A DNA stretch of 41,699 nucleotides, taken from assembly GCF_015207655.1 (NCBI RefSeq), contig NZ_JADEWN010000057.1, forward strand, positions 1 to 41,699. Direction: 5' to 3'. Under the pieces are notes generated by a model. It saw nothing but the letters and a program-made list of their open reading frames with translations, ran no database searches and had not been told where the DNA came from. Positions within the stretch are counted from its first letter, which is position 1, and every line of letters starts with the position of its first letter. This stretch comes from Gloeocapsopsis crepidinum LEGE 06123 (GTDB lineage Bacteria; Cyanobacteriota; Cyanobacteriia; Cyanobacteriales; Chroococcidiopsidaceae). Shown here piece by piece: positions 1 to 9,061 of this stretch. A program made the position numbers and the translations under genes.

Positions 1-2
1 CC

Positions 3-110
3 CCAACTACTGCATTCAGGGTTGATCTTCTCATTGCCACTGCACTCGATTTAATTAATCCCGTGCATTTGAAAAACTGGTTTACTCACTGTTGCTACTG
101 TGCCTCATAA
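3..110 (+). CDS. C-terminal fragment of an IS630-like transposase (runs in from the left edge)
   Basis: The frame beginning at base 3 is open from the window edge to a TAA at 108-110. It encodes about 35 residues ending ALDLINPVHLKNWF, then a Cys-Cys-Tyr-Cys cluster and the stop. A hydrophobic helix, an NWF-type motif and a terminal Cys/Tyr cluster are what I recall from the C-termini of cyanobacterial IS630-family transposases. No catalytic residue lies in the window, so the call rests on the tail alone. The right end of the element should fall shortly after base 110, but I could not identify its inverted repeat. Confidence 0.5.
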   Translation, partial: PTTAFRVDLLIATALDLINPVHLKNWFTHCCYCAS

Positions 111-509
111 AACTGCAATAGGCTGTAACTTCCTTCTAGAAGTCCTGTTTCAGGATGTAATTATAGATAGGGGATAGGAAGGCGATCGCTTTTTTTAAAT
201 TGAGTATCAAAGTAACAGAATGCTGTAATACCTTTTTATTGAAATTACTTTGTACGTTAATTTACGGAAAAAATTTATCTAGTAATTTCTATCGATATCG
301 TAGTTCTGCGGTGGAATATCAAAGCTTTGACTTGTTAAGACTGTACAGAGTAGTGAAGCAGTGCGTTATTGCGAATCCTAGATAGGGGAACTCATTACAC
401 ATAGCTGCATAAGTTTATATTAATCACACTTGGCATAATTCCAAGTTCGTTTCGTGCTGCTCGTCATTTTGTTGAGGAAATAGTTTTTATTTTTAGCAGG
501 AAAGCAGTC
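111..509. promoter_or_regulatory. Upstream region of the first hps operon; no gene seen
   Basis: About 400 bases of AT-rich sequence lie between the transposase fragment and hpsA. A 61-codon TTG-initiated frame at 200-385 has low-complexity, unconvincing content and is not called. The last bases before the hpsA start (GGAAAGCAGTC then ATG) closely match those before the second hpsA (GGAAGCAGTT then ATG). The leader and its ribosome-binding site were therefore duplicated along with the gene. The operon promoter is presumably here, but I cannot place it with confidence. Confidence 0.4.
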
Positions 510-3500
510 ATGTCACGTCACAAGCAAGATAAAGCCATCCAGCGTTTCTTATCTCAGACGAACTTTAAACCTCAGTTACAGTGGTTTCTGCGTAGTTTAG
601 TCGTCATCACTAAACAAAATAATCTTGCTGATGCTGGCTTTGTGTTGCCAACAGTCACTATGGTGTCAATGGTAGTTGTATTACTAACCACAGCGATAGT
701 TTTTCGGTCTTTTGATCGCTCCAAAAACGCTACCTACGCCAGAGTCAATCAAGCTGTACTCAACGCTGCTAATCCTGCACTTGATCGCGCTAGAGCAAAA
801 TTAGATGCTTTATTTGCAGATCCTACACTACCAAGGGCAACGCCTTCTGATCTTGCTTTATACACTGCTCTGACAAATAACAGATATAGCTTCGGCGATG
901 AAGAGCGTTTGAAACTGGTTAAAGATATTAATGGAGTTGCAGGTATTCAAACATCTCCCGATGTAATAGAAAATGATGATACCTTAAGAACTGCATGGAG
1001 ATTTCCAGTCGATACAGATAATAACGGCAAGTTCGATAGCTATACTCTTTACGGTATTTACTTTCGTAGTCCCACTCGTGGCAGTGATGGGAAATTTAAT
1101 AGAGCCAGAAATCCTCTAGAGGCAAGAACTCCACCAATGAGGGGTGGTAATATTGGTAATCAGTGTGCGAATGCTGCTGGTACTAGTGCTAGTTTGGTAG
1201 GTGACTCTAGTTGGTATAAATCTGGTGGCAAGCTGACTAAGAGTTTCTTTGTCTACACTGCGACTGTTCCAATTACTGAGCCTCCTCCTGATGATCCTGA
1301 CAATAATAAGTACTATGAAAAAGGTAAGCAAAGCTTTTCTGCTTTAGAGTATCAGCAAGATCGAAGTCTTATACCTCTAAGTAATAATGCAGCTGTGTTT
1401 CAGGATGATCTTGAATTAACTCCTGGCTCGGCTTTCCGAATGAATGGTAGAGTCTTTACAAATGCTAACTTGCTCATTGGTGGACGCAATAGCACTGTAG
1501 TTAGGCTTTATCAAGTAAGTAGCAAAAATTCATGCTTTTATGAAGAAGAGAACAGTAAAATTACTGTTGGTGGTAATGTAGGAACTGGAAACGTTGCGGA
1601 TACTTCAGACCAAAATGAGGTTACTGTTGATCTTTTCAAAGGTTTTGGCAATGATCCTGGTACTGCCACAATAAACAGTAGCAATAAATCTACAAATATT
1701 GAGGGTGGAGCACAAGTAGCATACAACGATGCTGCTTATAACAGACGGATTGCTGTAATGAAACGGACAGCACTTTCCTTACACGGAAACTATAGCTCTA
1801 CAACAAATAAGATTGACCCACCACCAACAATCAGCAGCGTTAATGGAGTATCTCGGTATCCTCAAGCGGTGAAAGATGGATTTAAAGCCAAGATTCAAGC
1901 ATCTGGAGGTAGTAGCTTAAATACGCAAGATGTTTTAGCACAAGAACTCGAAATTTACTTAAAGAATCGTACTCGGCGTGTTCCTTATTCTGAAATTGCA
2001 GCGCCTGATGGTACAGGTGCATTAGGTTCGTACGACAGTGATGGTGATGGCATTGATACATCCGTTTTTGCATCAGGTACGATTGATCCGCCTGATGCTT
2101 GGAGTGAAATTACAAATACCAGTCCTCTTTCTCTTACTACTGCTAAATTAGAACAGACTCAACCAGAGCAGCAAAAAAAAGATGGCAAGGAAACATATGT
2201 GGGTGATCGCATTCTTGTCGGCAATAACCTTCCTGCTTTCTGGAAAAAAGATGGCAAGTATGTTACTGGACGTAATGAAAAGCAGTTTCTTGGCACTACT
2301 ATCAATTGGACAAGTCCAACTAATGAACCACGTTATCGTACTACTCAAGTAGTTCCTTTACCTGATATAGGAATATCTGACAGAAATGGTTTCTGGGAAG
2401 ATGCTGCGGCTCAAGAACCACTAGGTAGCGCCAACACAGGCGGACTAAGGGTAATCACTGGAGCAGGAATTTATCGCAATGATTCATCTTCTTACACGGC
2501 TTTATCCACTTCTTCTTTCTTACCTAAGCCTATTACTCTAGATTCCGGTGGCACTATCCCAAATGCACCACGTTTAGCAGGTGAGTCTACAGCAACTCCA
2601 TACAACTTGGTTTGGTCTGACTTGATGGCAATGACTGGCGGTGCGAATAGTCCTACTGCGCCACCGGACTTACGCATGAGAGCAACAGCTGTTTATCACT
2701 ATAAAGGTAATGCGGGAACTAGTCAGACTCCGATCGCCTGTGTTAGCAGCTACTACGATCCAACAAACGCAACTTCAGCTAGGAATCCAACAGGTTTACC
2801 CGATGTTAGTGGTGTTATCAATGGAGCGCAGCCTGCAAATGGAAGATCGAATAATGGAGTAGTTTATCCTCCTCCCTACACTACTACTAGATTCGCGGCG
2901 ATCGCAACTTATTTGCCAGAGTTAAAGGCTCAAGCAAAACTGATGTTTCCTAATGGACGCATTGTTAATGAACCATTGCAGCAAGCTTTACAAAAACTCA
3001 ACACAAGCGGACAACTCGCAGATACGACTAAACCATTAAGCTTATCTGAAAATTCAGCAATTGATGCAGCAATTTGTGCGCTCAGAATTTTAACTGATAA
3101 CATATTCACACCTAATAGCACTGTACTTCCTCATGGTGCAATTAAGGAAGCTACTTTCCTCGATGCCAGACAAGTAAGAGCAATCGATAAAACTCCAGCT
3201 AACTACGACTTAGAACTAGAGCAACGCCAACCCTTAGAAATTCGAGTAACTGATCTCAATATTGGTCAATTGGCTGCCAGATCGATTGGTTCCTCAACCA
3301 AGCAAGAGTATATCTTACCTAATAGCGGCATTATCTATGCGAGTCGCGATGATGCTTTAGCTGATTTAAGTGATACAAGTGTTGAACGAGAGTTACTTAG
3401 CCCTACTGATTTTAGACTTGATGCTACTCGTCGCCCAAATGGTATTCGCTTAATTAACAGCAGTAATTTAGCAAGAGAAAATAATTATAGAGAAGAAGAA

Positions 3501-5855
3501 AAGGGCTTAATTCTAGTCACTAATTTACCTGCTTACGTTAGAGGCAATTTTAATCTACACCAGCAGCCAGGATCGGGTACAGCTACTGAAGAGTTTGAAG
3601 AGACTCTAGATTCTAATTGGGGTAATTTTTATAATCGTGATAAACCTTTTAATAATAACTTTGCTTGTCGTCCTGGACAAACTGGTTGTGGTAGTAATGG
3701 CGATCAATGGCGTCCTGCAACGATAATTTCTGATGCAATTACTCTACTTTCTAATAGTTTTAGAGATGGTTTTCGCAGTGAAGGAGATTATGACCTAAAT
3801 AATAACGCTGGTAGCTCTGCTACTCGCTCTCGTCTCCGCAATGGCTTTTGGAATAATAACTTTGTTACCAGTGCTTTTTGGTGGCTTGCAAGTAATACAA
3901 GCTCCAGTGTCTATCCGTACGATAAAACTACTGGCAGCCATGTTGGTTCTTATTTAACCAATGGAGTAACACCCATCCAACGGCGGGTTGATTTTCCTGA
4001 ATATTTGATGGAATACTGCCCAAAAATACCTGTTTCTCAATGCCAACCTGCTGATTGGGTAATTAATTCTAGCGGTACAAAAGCGACTAGTGCTATTGGT
4101 CAAACCTTTAGTATTGCTACTCATCAAGCAGGCACAACAGCACAAGCTGCATCTTCTACACTACAACGTTATGCTCGCCGTGTTGCTTTTAAACGCAGAT
4201 CTAATGGCACGCTTGAACTTAAGGAATGGAACAACAAGGCTACACCTATACCATTAGGAATCAACTCTAGTGGTAATATTGATGAATTTCCTTACGACAC
4301 ATACAGCGCCAAATCTCCAAGGATAGTAAAGAACGCTCTTTGGTTTAGGACAACAAATAATACAAGTGGCGAACCATATAATAACCCTAGTTACAGAACT
4401 GATAAACCGTTAGCATACATAGGCACTACTCGCATAATTTCACCCCCTACCCCTGAGATTCCAGGAATTCCTAGTCTCAATTTGCCTGAAGGAAATGCAC
4501 CGTCTAACTACACAATTTGTACAAACGAAAATAAACAAGGATCTACCGAAAAGTTTTTGATTGAAAGACCTGGTGATATTGACTTAGATCGTTGTCCTAG
4601 TGCAACTTTAGCTCAAATAGCGGCAGTGCGTAACGCTTTAGTCAATACAACTACCTTTAATCCAAATTCTTCTGTGACAGATAATATTGTTGAACCTATA
4701 CGAACTGGAACCTTTGGGGCATTTCCTGCTGCTGCTGGAACAACCACTATCTTTACGAGTAACCCTCTTGTACTATCTCAAGCAGCTATTAATGTTATTG
4801 ACATAGGAGGAGACTTTAATACAAGTACCGCTTGTACAACTATTAAGCTTGTGGGTAATGAAAATTCAATATTTGTATTGAGAAAACCCTCAAATAGTCA
4901 ACTGAGTTTTGGTGGTGGAAGTAGTCACTGTGGTATTCAAGTTCAATTAGAAGGAGTTGAGCCAAATAATGTAATTTGGGCAATAAATGCTAACGTCCAT
5001 TGGAATGCAGTAGATCCTACTAAACCTCATAAAATGGTTGGTACTTTCATAACTGATTCTACTGGTAGTCCTAAATGGGAAACTGTAAACTTCGAGGATG
5101 GCGGTCGGATATTAGGACCTAACGGTGTTCCCTCAGCTCCGAACTTCGTTAATAGTAAAGTTTATGCGATCGCTTCCAATGGACAACCGTATTTAGTTCC
5201 AATATTACAAATTCATAGCCCCGAAGGAACTCCTTCTACTAGTAGCGATTCTTTACCAACTAATGGCAACTTAGAAAGCGAATGGCTATCAAGAGTAGCA
5301 GCAAACGCAACAATGAATGCTGTTTTTGTGTCAGGTAATAGTCCGAGTCGCCCAGCAGAAGAATCAGCAGGCTTGCATAACTTTGTGCGTTTTATCGAAA
5401 CATGGCAGAATACTGCTCAAAGAACACTTAACATTAGAGGCAGTTTTATTCAATTTAAACGAACTGCCTATGCTACAGCACCTTTTGCAACTGTGTTAGT
5501 TAGTAAATCTGGAGCTAATGATGGCTCTCTTAGTATTTTTGGCTATATACCTACAGTCTACAAAGTTCAAAACGGTACACCTGTTAATGGTACTCTACCT
5601 TACTACAAAGCACCAACTTGGCAATGGGGTTTTGATGTAGCAATCTTATCTCAGTCACCCGATCTATTTGCTCAAAAATTCACTCAACAGCCTACAAACC
5701 CTCCTGATGAGTTTTTCAGACAAGTTGATCGCAATGATTCTTGGATTGAAACTCTGTTGTGTGCAGCGAAAGGATCTGGAACAAGCTACTCCTATGCGGT
5801 TGATCCAAGCGATCGCCCCACAAGTTGTCCATCTCTGAGTTCATATAACGACTAA
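510..5855 (+). CDS. hpsA: Hormogonium polysaccharide biosynthesis protein HpsA, copy 1 (1781 aa)
   Basis: Large envelope protein of the HpsA family, encoded ahead of pseudopilin genes in loci for extracellular polysaccharide and motility. The molecular function of HpsA is not known. The N-terminus resembles a prepilin: a basic leader, then G43-F44 and a hydrophobic stretch at about 44-66 (FVLPTVTMVSMVVVLLTTAI). However, it lacks the usual Glu at mature position 5. Two Asp-rich loops look like calcium sites: DTDNNGKFD at about 168-176 and DSDGDGID at about 509-516. Residues about 1390-1540 resemble the DUF3494 ice-binding beta-solenoid (SIFVLR, NNVIWAIN, GGRILG). Paired cysteines (for example FACRPGQTGCG) suggest disulfides. 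The protein is clearly homologous along its length to the product of 10895-16129, sharing LPNSGIIYASRDDALADLSD and AVFVSGNSPSRP. hpsB follows after 36 bases. Confidence 0.85.
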   Translation: MSRHKQDKAIQRFLSQTNFKPQLQWFLRSLVVITKQNNLADAGFVLPTVTMVSMVVVLLTTAIVFRSFDRSKNATYARVNQAVLNAANPALDRARAKLDALFADPTLPRATPSDLALYTALTNNRYSFGDEERLKLVKDINGVAGIQTSPDVIENDDTLRTAWRFPVDTDNNGKFDSYTLYGIYFRSPTRGSDGKFNRARNPLEARTPPMRGGNIGNQCANAAGTSASLVGDSSWYKSGGKLTKSFFVYTATVPITEPPPDDPDNNKYYEKGKQSFSALEYQQDRSLIPLSNNAAVFQDDLELTPGSAFRMNGRVFTNANLLIGGRNSTVVRLYQVSSKNSCFYEEENSKITVGGNVGTGNVADTSDQNEVTVDLFKGFGNDPGTATINSSNKSTNIEGGAQVAYNDAAYNRRIAVMKRTALSLHGNYSSTTNKIDPPPTISSVNGVSRYPQAVKDGFKAKIQASGGSSLNTQDVLAQELEIYLKNRTRRVPYSEIAAPDGTGALGSYDSDGDGIDTSVFASGTIDPPDAWSEITNTSPLSLTTAKLEQTQPEQQKKDGKETYVGDRILVGNNLPAFWKKDGKYVTGRNEKQFLGTTINWTSPTNEPRYRTTQVVPLPDIGISDRNGFWEDAAAQEPLGSANTGGLRVITGAGIYRNDSSSYTALSTSSFLPKPITLDSGGTIPNAPRLAGESTATPYNLVWSDLMAMTGGANSPTAPPDLRMRATAVYHYKGNAGTSQTPIACVSSYYDPTNATSARNPTGLPDVSGVINGAQPANGRSNNGVVYPPPYTTTRFAAIATYLPELKAQAKLMFPNGRIVNEPLQQALQKLNTSGQLADTTKPLSLSENSAIDAAICALRILTDNIFTPNSTVLPHGAIKEATFLDARQVRAIDKTPANYDLELEQRQPLEIRVTDLNIGQLAARSIGSSTKQEYILPNSGIIYASRDDALADLSDTSVERELLSPTDFRLDATRRPNGIRLINSSNLARENNYREEEKGLILVTNLPAYVRGNFNLHQQPGSGTATEEFEETLDSNWGNFYNRDKPFNNNFACRPGQTGCGSNGDQWRPATIISDAITLLSNSFRDGFRSEGDYDLNNNAGSSATRSRLRNGFWNNNFVTSAFWWLASNTSSSVYPYDKTTGSHVGSYLTNGVTPIQRRVDFPEYLMEYCPKIPVSQCQPADWVINSSGTKATSAIGQTFSIATHQAGTTAQAASSTLQRYARRVAFKRRSNGTLELKEWNNKATPIPLGINSSGNIDEFPYDTYSAKSPRIVKNALWFRTTNNTSGEPYNNPSYRTDKPLAYIGTTRIISPPTPEIPGIPSLNLPEGNAPSNYTICTNENKQGSTEKFLIERPGDIDLDRCPSATLAQIAAVRNALVNTTTFNPNSSVTDNIVEPIRTGTFGAFPAAAGTTTIFTSNPLVLSQAAINVIDIGGDFNTSTACTTIKLVGNENSIFVLRKPSNSQLSFGGGSSHCGIQVQLEGVEPNNVIWAINANVHWNAVDPTKPHKMVGTFITDSTGSPKWETVNFEDGGRILGPNGVPSAPNFVNSKVYAIASNGQPYLVPILQIHSPEGTPSTSSDSLPTNGNLESEWLSRVAANATMNAVFVSGNSPSRPAEESAGLHNFVRFIETWQNTAQRTLNIRGSFIQFKRTAYATAPFATVLVSKSGANDGSLSIFGYIPTVYKVQNGTPVNGTLPYYKAPTWQWGFDVAILSQSPDLFAQKFTQQPTNPPDEFFRQVDRNDSWIETLLCAAKGSGTSYSYAVDPSDRPTSCPSLSSYND

Positions 5856-5891
5856 TAAAACATAGTTAGAACTTAAATTAGGTGGATAATA

Positions 5892-6521
5892 ATGATTAAA
5901 CGCAGAGTAAAGCAATATTTTAATCAAAACCAATCAGGTTTCACGATTATTGAGTCATTAATGGCTGTTATTGTAGTTGGCATCTTAATGAGTGCGATCG
6001 CTCCTGCAATTGCGCTTTCGGTTGCAACTAGAGTACAAGCAAGGCGAGTAGAATTAGCGACTCAAGCCGCAAGAACTTACATTGATGGTGTGAGAAGCGG
6101 TACAATTACTCCTCCTAGCACAACCGTTGAACGTAGTTCAACTCAATACTTTTTACACGACGTTAATCCTCCTACAGCCTCAGCAGAAGGTTTAGCAAGC
6201 TTGCATTGTGTAAGCCTCGATGAAACTTCAGGTTGTAGTAGTACTAGTTCTAAAGATTTAGTTATTCAAGCTGTTCGCAGTGTAACTTCAACATCGACTG
6301 ATGCTGATAAAGGCTACCGTCTAGGTTTGAGAGTATATAGGGCTGATGGTTTCAGTGATAGTGGTTCTCTTAAAGCAAGTGACCGAAACACAAGACAAAC
6401 TCAGATAACTTTTACTGGTGGGCTAGGCGATCGCAAAAAACCATTAGTGGAAATGACAACAGAAATTACCACAGCTAAAACGACATTTCAAGATTTCTGC
6501 GATCGCCTTGGTGGATGTTAG
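5892..6521 (+). CDS. hpsB: Pseudopilin HpsB, copy 1 (209 aa)
   Basis: Type IV pilin-like minor subunit, predicted to be cleaved and N-methylated by prepilin peptidase and assembled in the inner membrane. The leader is 16 residues ending in Gly (SG16), followed by F17-T-I-I-E21 with the conserved Glu at mature position 5, then a hydrophobic helix at about 17-45 (AVIVVGILMSAIAPAIALSV). The C-terminal domain holds several cysteines and ends DFCDRLGGC. An AGGTGG ribosome site lies just upstream of the ATG. It sits 36 bases after hpsA and 24 before hpsC, so co-transcription is likely. The name follows the hps locus order; without that context it would be called a generic prepilin-type protein. Confidence 0.85.
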   Translation: MIKRRVKQYFNQNQSGFTIIESLMAVIVVGILMSAIAPAIALSVATRVQARRVELATQAARTYIDGVRSGTITPPSTTVERSSTQYFLHDVNPPTASAEGLASLHCVSLDETSGCSSTSSKDLVIQAVRSVTSTSTDADKGYRLGLRVYRADGFSDSGSLKASDRNTRQTQITFTGGLGDRKKPLVEMTTEITTAKTTFQDFCDRLGGC

Positions 6522-6545
6522 TCATGCAAACAGGGAAGCCATAAC

Positions 6546-7514
6546 ATGAGAAAATCACTAAAATTCTTATTCCAGCAATCTCATCAGAGTAGAAAGACAA
6601 GCGGCTTTACCCTAACTGAACTACTCGTGGGTATGCTAATGGCATCGCTAGTCATAACACCTTTGTTCTCGTTTGCTCTTAATATTATGGACAGCGATCG
6701 CAAAGAACAAGCGAAAGCAACTACCGAACAAGAAATTGAGTCAGCGCTTGACTACATTACTCAAGACTTAGAACAAGCAGTATACATTTATGATGCTGAT
6801 GGCTTAGACAAAAACTCAACTGACACTCCTGTAGGAATTAAAAATCAAATTCCACCTGTATCTGCTACTGGCAATTGTGGAAGTACAACACCAACTTGTG
6901 TACCAGTTCTTGTGTTTTGGAAACGCGATCATCGACCAGGTATTCTTCCCGTATCTGGTAGCTCTGTCAAGGACGATACCTTTGTCTATTCCCTAGTTGC
7001 TTATTACTTAATTAAAGGCAATACTGGTACGCAGCCTTGGTCTAGCGCTGCTCGTATTGGAAGATTTGAAATTCGAGATGGTGTAAGAAATCCCACTTCA
7101 CCTACAAACAGTGATGGTACACCTAACTTTATTACAAACGAATCTACTAGTGCAGGTTTTCAGTTATTTGACTTGAGTGTCACTGGTAGCAGCCTTAAAG
7201 AAAAGATGAATCGTTGGACAAAAGCAAGTGGTAGTTATACGACCAATGTTCTTACTTTAATTGATTATGTAGATCACAGTAACTTAACGCCACAGGCTTG
7301 CCCTACAGGTATGCAAAGAGTGCCCTCTGCAGCAACTTTACCAGGTGGATTTTATGCTTGTGTTGATTCAGCTGCAACTTCTGCACAAATATACATCAGA
7401 GGAAATGCATTAGCACGTTTAGGAAATAACACTACATTCAGTACAAATCAATCTGCTTATTTTCCAAGTGCAACAATTCAAGTAAAAGGACGCGGTTTTC
7501 TTGGAGTTGAATAA
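6546..7514 (+). CDS. hpsC: Pseudopilin HpsC, copy 1 (322 aa)
   Basis: Second and largest pseudopilin of the set. A 20-residue leader ends TSG20, followed by FTLTE25 and the helix LLVGMLMASLVITPLFSFAL (about 26-45). Glu is present at mature position 5. The large C-terminal part (about 60-322) includes the segments LDYITQDLEQAVYIYDADGL and PVLVFWKRDHRPG, which recur almost unchanged in the second copy (16858-17814). At over 300 residues it is long for a minor pilin and in the size range of GspJ/PilW-like subunits. Sequence GGGAAG upstream of the ATG can serve as the ribosome site. Confidence 0.85.
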   Translation: MRKSLKFLFQQSHQSRKTSGFTLTELLVGMLMASLVITPLFSFALNIMDSDRKEQAKATTEQEIESALDYITQDLEQAVYIYDADGLDKNSTDTPVGIKNQIPPVSATGNCGSTTPTCVPVLVFWKRDHRPGILPVSGSSVKDDTFVYSLVAYYLIKGNTGTQPWSSAARIGRFEIRDGVRNPTSPTNSDGTPNFITNESTSAGFQLFDLSVTGSSLKEKMNRWTKASGSYTTNVLTLIDYVDHSNLTPQACPTGMQRVPSAATLPGGFYACVDSAATSAQIYIRGNALARLGNNTTFSTNQSAYFPSATIQVKGRGFLGVE

Positions 7515-7528
7515 ACTTAATTATATTG

Positions 7529-8077
7529 ATGATGTTAAAGCGATCGCCACATAAACTAAATCAAGGATTCACCATGATAGAAATCCTAGTGGTGATATTA
7601 GTAATTGGCATACTAGCTGCGATCGCTGTTCCCAGTTGGCTAAATTTTCTAGATACTCGTCGCCTCAATATTGCCCAAGATCAACTTTACCAAGCTATGC
7701 GTGATGCTCAAAGAAACGCCAAAAGAGATAAATCAAATTGGCAAGCTAGCTTTAGGCAAGATAATGGAGTTGTTCAATGGGCTGTTCATCAAGTAAGCAG
7801 CACGCCCACTACAACAGATTGGCGAAGCTTAGATCAAAATGTTCGCATAGTTGCGACGCGACTTAACTCTACAGATCCTAATGACACTACATTATTCTTT
7901 GATAATACAAATAATCTTTGGAGAATTGTATTTAATCACAAAGCAAATCCAAATGGTCAAATAGGAAAAATTACACTATCTACTCGCAATAACAATCAAC
8001 TAAAACGTTGTGTGATAGTCTCTACTTTGATAGGAGGTATGCGAACTGCTAAAGATAATAAGTGTTCTTCTAGTTAA
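7529..8077 (+). CDS. hpsD: Third pseudopilin of the hps locus (GspH/FimT-like), copy 1 (about 182 aa)
   Basis: Pilin-like protein with a short leader ending in Gly, then FTMIE with Glu at mature position 5 and the helix ILVVILVIGILAAIAVPSWL. A GspH/FimT-type region follows, with an amphipathic helix (QDAQRNAKRDK-like) and a beta-rich C-terminus ending in Cys residues. Start codons TTG 7526, ATG 7529 and ATG 7532 are stacked in frame; an ATG is preferred, and I cannot choose between 7529 and 7532. The gene begins 14 bases after hpsC. The symbol follows the published Nostoc order hpsB-C-D of pseudopilins and is less secure than the family call. Confidence 0.75.
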   Translation: MMLKRSPHKLNQGFTMIEILVVILVIGILAAIAVPSWLNFLDTRRLNIAQDQLYQAMRDAQRNAKRDKSNWQASFRQDNGVVQWAVHQVSSTPTTTDWRSLDQNVRIVATRLNSTDPNDTTLFFDNTNNLWRIVFNHKANPNGQIGKITLSTRNNNQLKRCVIVSTLIGGMRTAKDNKCSSS

Positions 8078-8166
8078 GTTATTTTCTTACATAGCTATTG
8101 TGATATTTTAGGTAAGTCAATAAAGATGCTAAATATGATTGCAAATAATAAATTCTTGCAACGTAA

Positions 8167-8358
8167 ATGAATGAACATCAACGGTTATCTAGCAAAATTA
8201 CTCCAGCTATACAAGCTAGGATCGCCCAAGCAATTGAACGTCACCGTAAACTCGGAGAATCTATCGCCATCTGGCGCGATGGTAAAGTAGTTATTCTAGA
8301 AGCAGCGCAAATTCCGAAAATGTCAGTAGAACAACAGGAAACGACGGCTCCAGATTGA
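8167..8358 (+). CDS. Small conserved-looking protein of unknown function (63 aa)
   Basis: Short soluble protein with an N-terminal helical half (TPAIQARIAQAIERHRKLGESIAIW) and a predicted strand-turn (RDGKVVILEAAQIP). The GESIAIWRDGKVV segment looks like small hypothetical proteins I associate with cyanobacterial genomes, but I cannot assign a role. It starts at ATG 8167, 90 bases after the third pseudopilin gene, and ends 46 bases before the antitoxin gene. It could be the tail of the hps transcript or an accessory of the toxin-antitoxin pair. Confidence 0.55.
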   Translation: MNEHQRLSSKITPAIQARIAQAIERHRKLGESIAIWRDGKVVILEAAQIPKMSVEQQETTAPD

Positions 8359-8393
8359 TTTGGAGTGTTCTACAGTATATAAAGTTGAAGATG

Positions 8394-8418
8394 GCGATCG
8401 CTTATGCAAATTACATTA
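8394..8418. repeat. 25-bp direct repeat, left copy, spanning the antitoxin start
   Basis: A perfect 25-base match to 9062-9086. It begins with the HIP1 octamer GCGATCGC and runs through TTATGCAAATTACATTA, thus covering the antitoxin start codon and its first codons. The two copies bracket almost the entire antitoxin-toxin pair. Confidence 0.9.
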
Positions 8419-8637
8419 CACTCTCACGTCGGGGAAGATGGAATTTTACATCTAGACGTTCCTGTAGGAATGACAGATGCTGACTTAGAAATTACACTGA
8501 CAGTCCAAGCTGTAAAATCAGTACCAGAAGGTAGTTGGTCTCCTGGTTTTTTTGAAAAAACTTTTGGTGCTTGGGAAGGAGAACCCTTGGTACGAGAAGA
8601 CCAAGGCGAATTTGAATCGCGGGAGTCATTCGATTGA
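8404..8637 (+). CDS. Putative antitoxin of a VapBC-type module (77 aa)
   Basis: Small protein directly upstream of, and overlapping by 4 bases (TTGA), a PIN-domain toxin gene, so the two are translationally coupled. The N-terminal half is beta-rich (MQITLHSHVGEDGILHLDVP) and resembles the short cyanobacterial antitoxins that pair with PIN toxins. The acidic C-terminus (GEPLVREDQGEFESRESFD) contains a Trp/Phe-rich stretch (WSPGFFEKTFGAW) suited to wrapping the toxin. No clear ribbon-helix-helix or AbrB motif can be seen, so the DNA-binding mode is undecided. The function is inferred mainly from gene order. Confidence 0.75.
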   Translation: MQITLHSHVGEDGILHLDVPVGMTDADLEITLTVQAVKSVPEGSWSPGFFEKTFGAWEGEPLVREDQGEFESRESFD

Positions 8638-9041
8638 CTTACTTGCTGGACACTAATACTTATATTATTGGGTATATTAGTCGCCGTAGCTTACCTATTT
8701 TTCATCGATTGACTTCGCTTGCTCCAACCGAGGTGATCCTTTGCGATGTTGTTAAACTAGAACTTTACTACGGCGCTTATAAAAGTTCGCGTAGAGAAAG
8801 AAACTTGGAACTTTTGCAAGCCTTTTTTAGCGAGTTTATTAGTTTACCTTTTGATGGACGTGCAGCTAAAGTATCTGGTCAAATCCGCGCTAAACTTGCG
8901 GCACTGGGGACACCGATTGGTCCGTATGATATACAAATTGCTGCGATCGCACTAACAAATAATTTAACCTTAGTAACACATAATACCCGCGAATTTAGCA
9001 GAGTATCAGATTTAAATCTAGAAGATTGGGAAGTAGAATAA
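8634..9041 (+). CDS. vapC: PIN-domain ribonuclease toxin, VapC-like (135 aa)
   Basis: Predicted Mg-dependent endoribonuclease. The family's acidic residues are visible: Asp in LLDTNTYI near the start, Glu in VVKLELYYG (about 43), Asp in GPYDIQIAAIAL (about 99), and the C-terminal VTHNTREFSRV signature. The length is normal for VapC. Translation begins at TTG 8634, overlapping the antitoxin stop; this start gives the family's usual N-terminus. In the living cell its activity should be held off by the upstream product. Confidence 0.88.
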   Translation: MTYLLDTNTYIIGYISRRSLPIFHRLTSLAPTEVILCDVVKLELYYGAYKSSRRERNLELLQAFFSEFISLPFDGRAAKVSGQIRAKLAALGTPIGPYDIQIAAIALTNNLTLVTHNTREFSRVSDLNLEDWEVE

Positions 9042-9061
9042 ACTTAAAATTGCAGAATATA

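Noticed and set aside
200-385. 61-codon open frame from a TTG start upstream of hpsA
   Set aside because: AT-rich, low-complexity product, no ribosome site, no recognisable motif.
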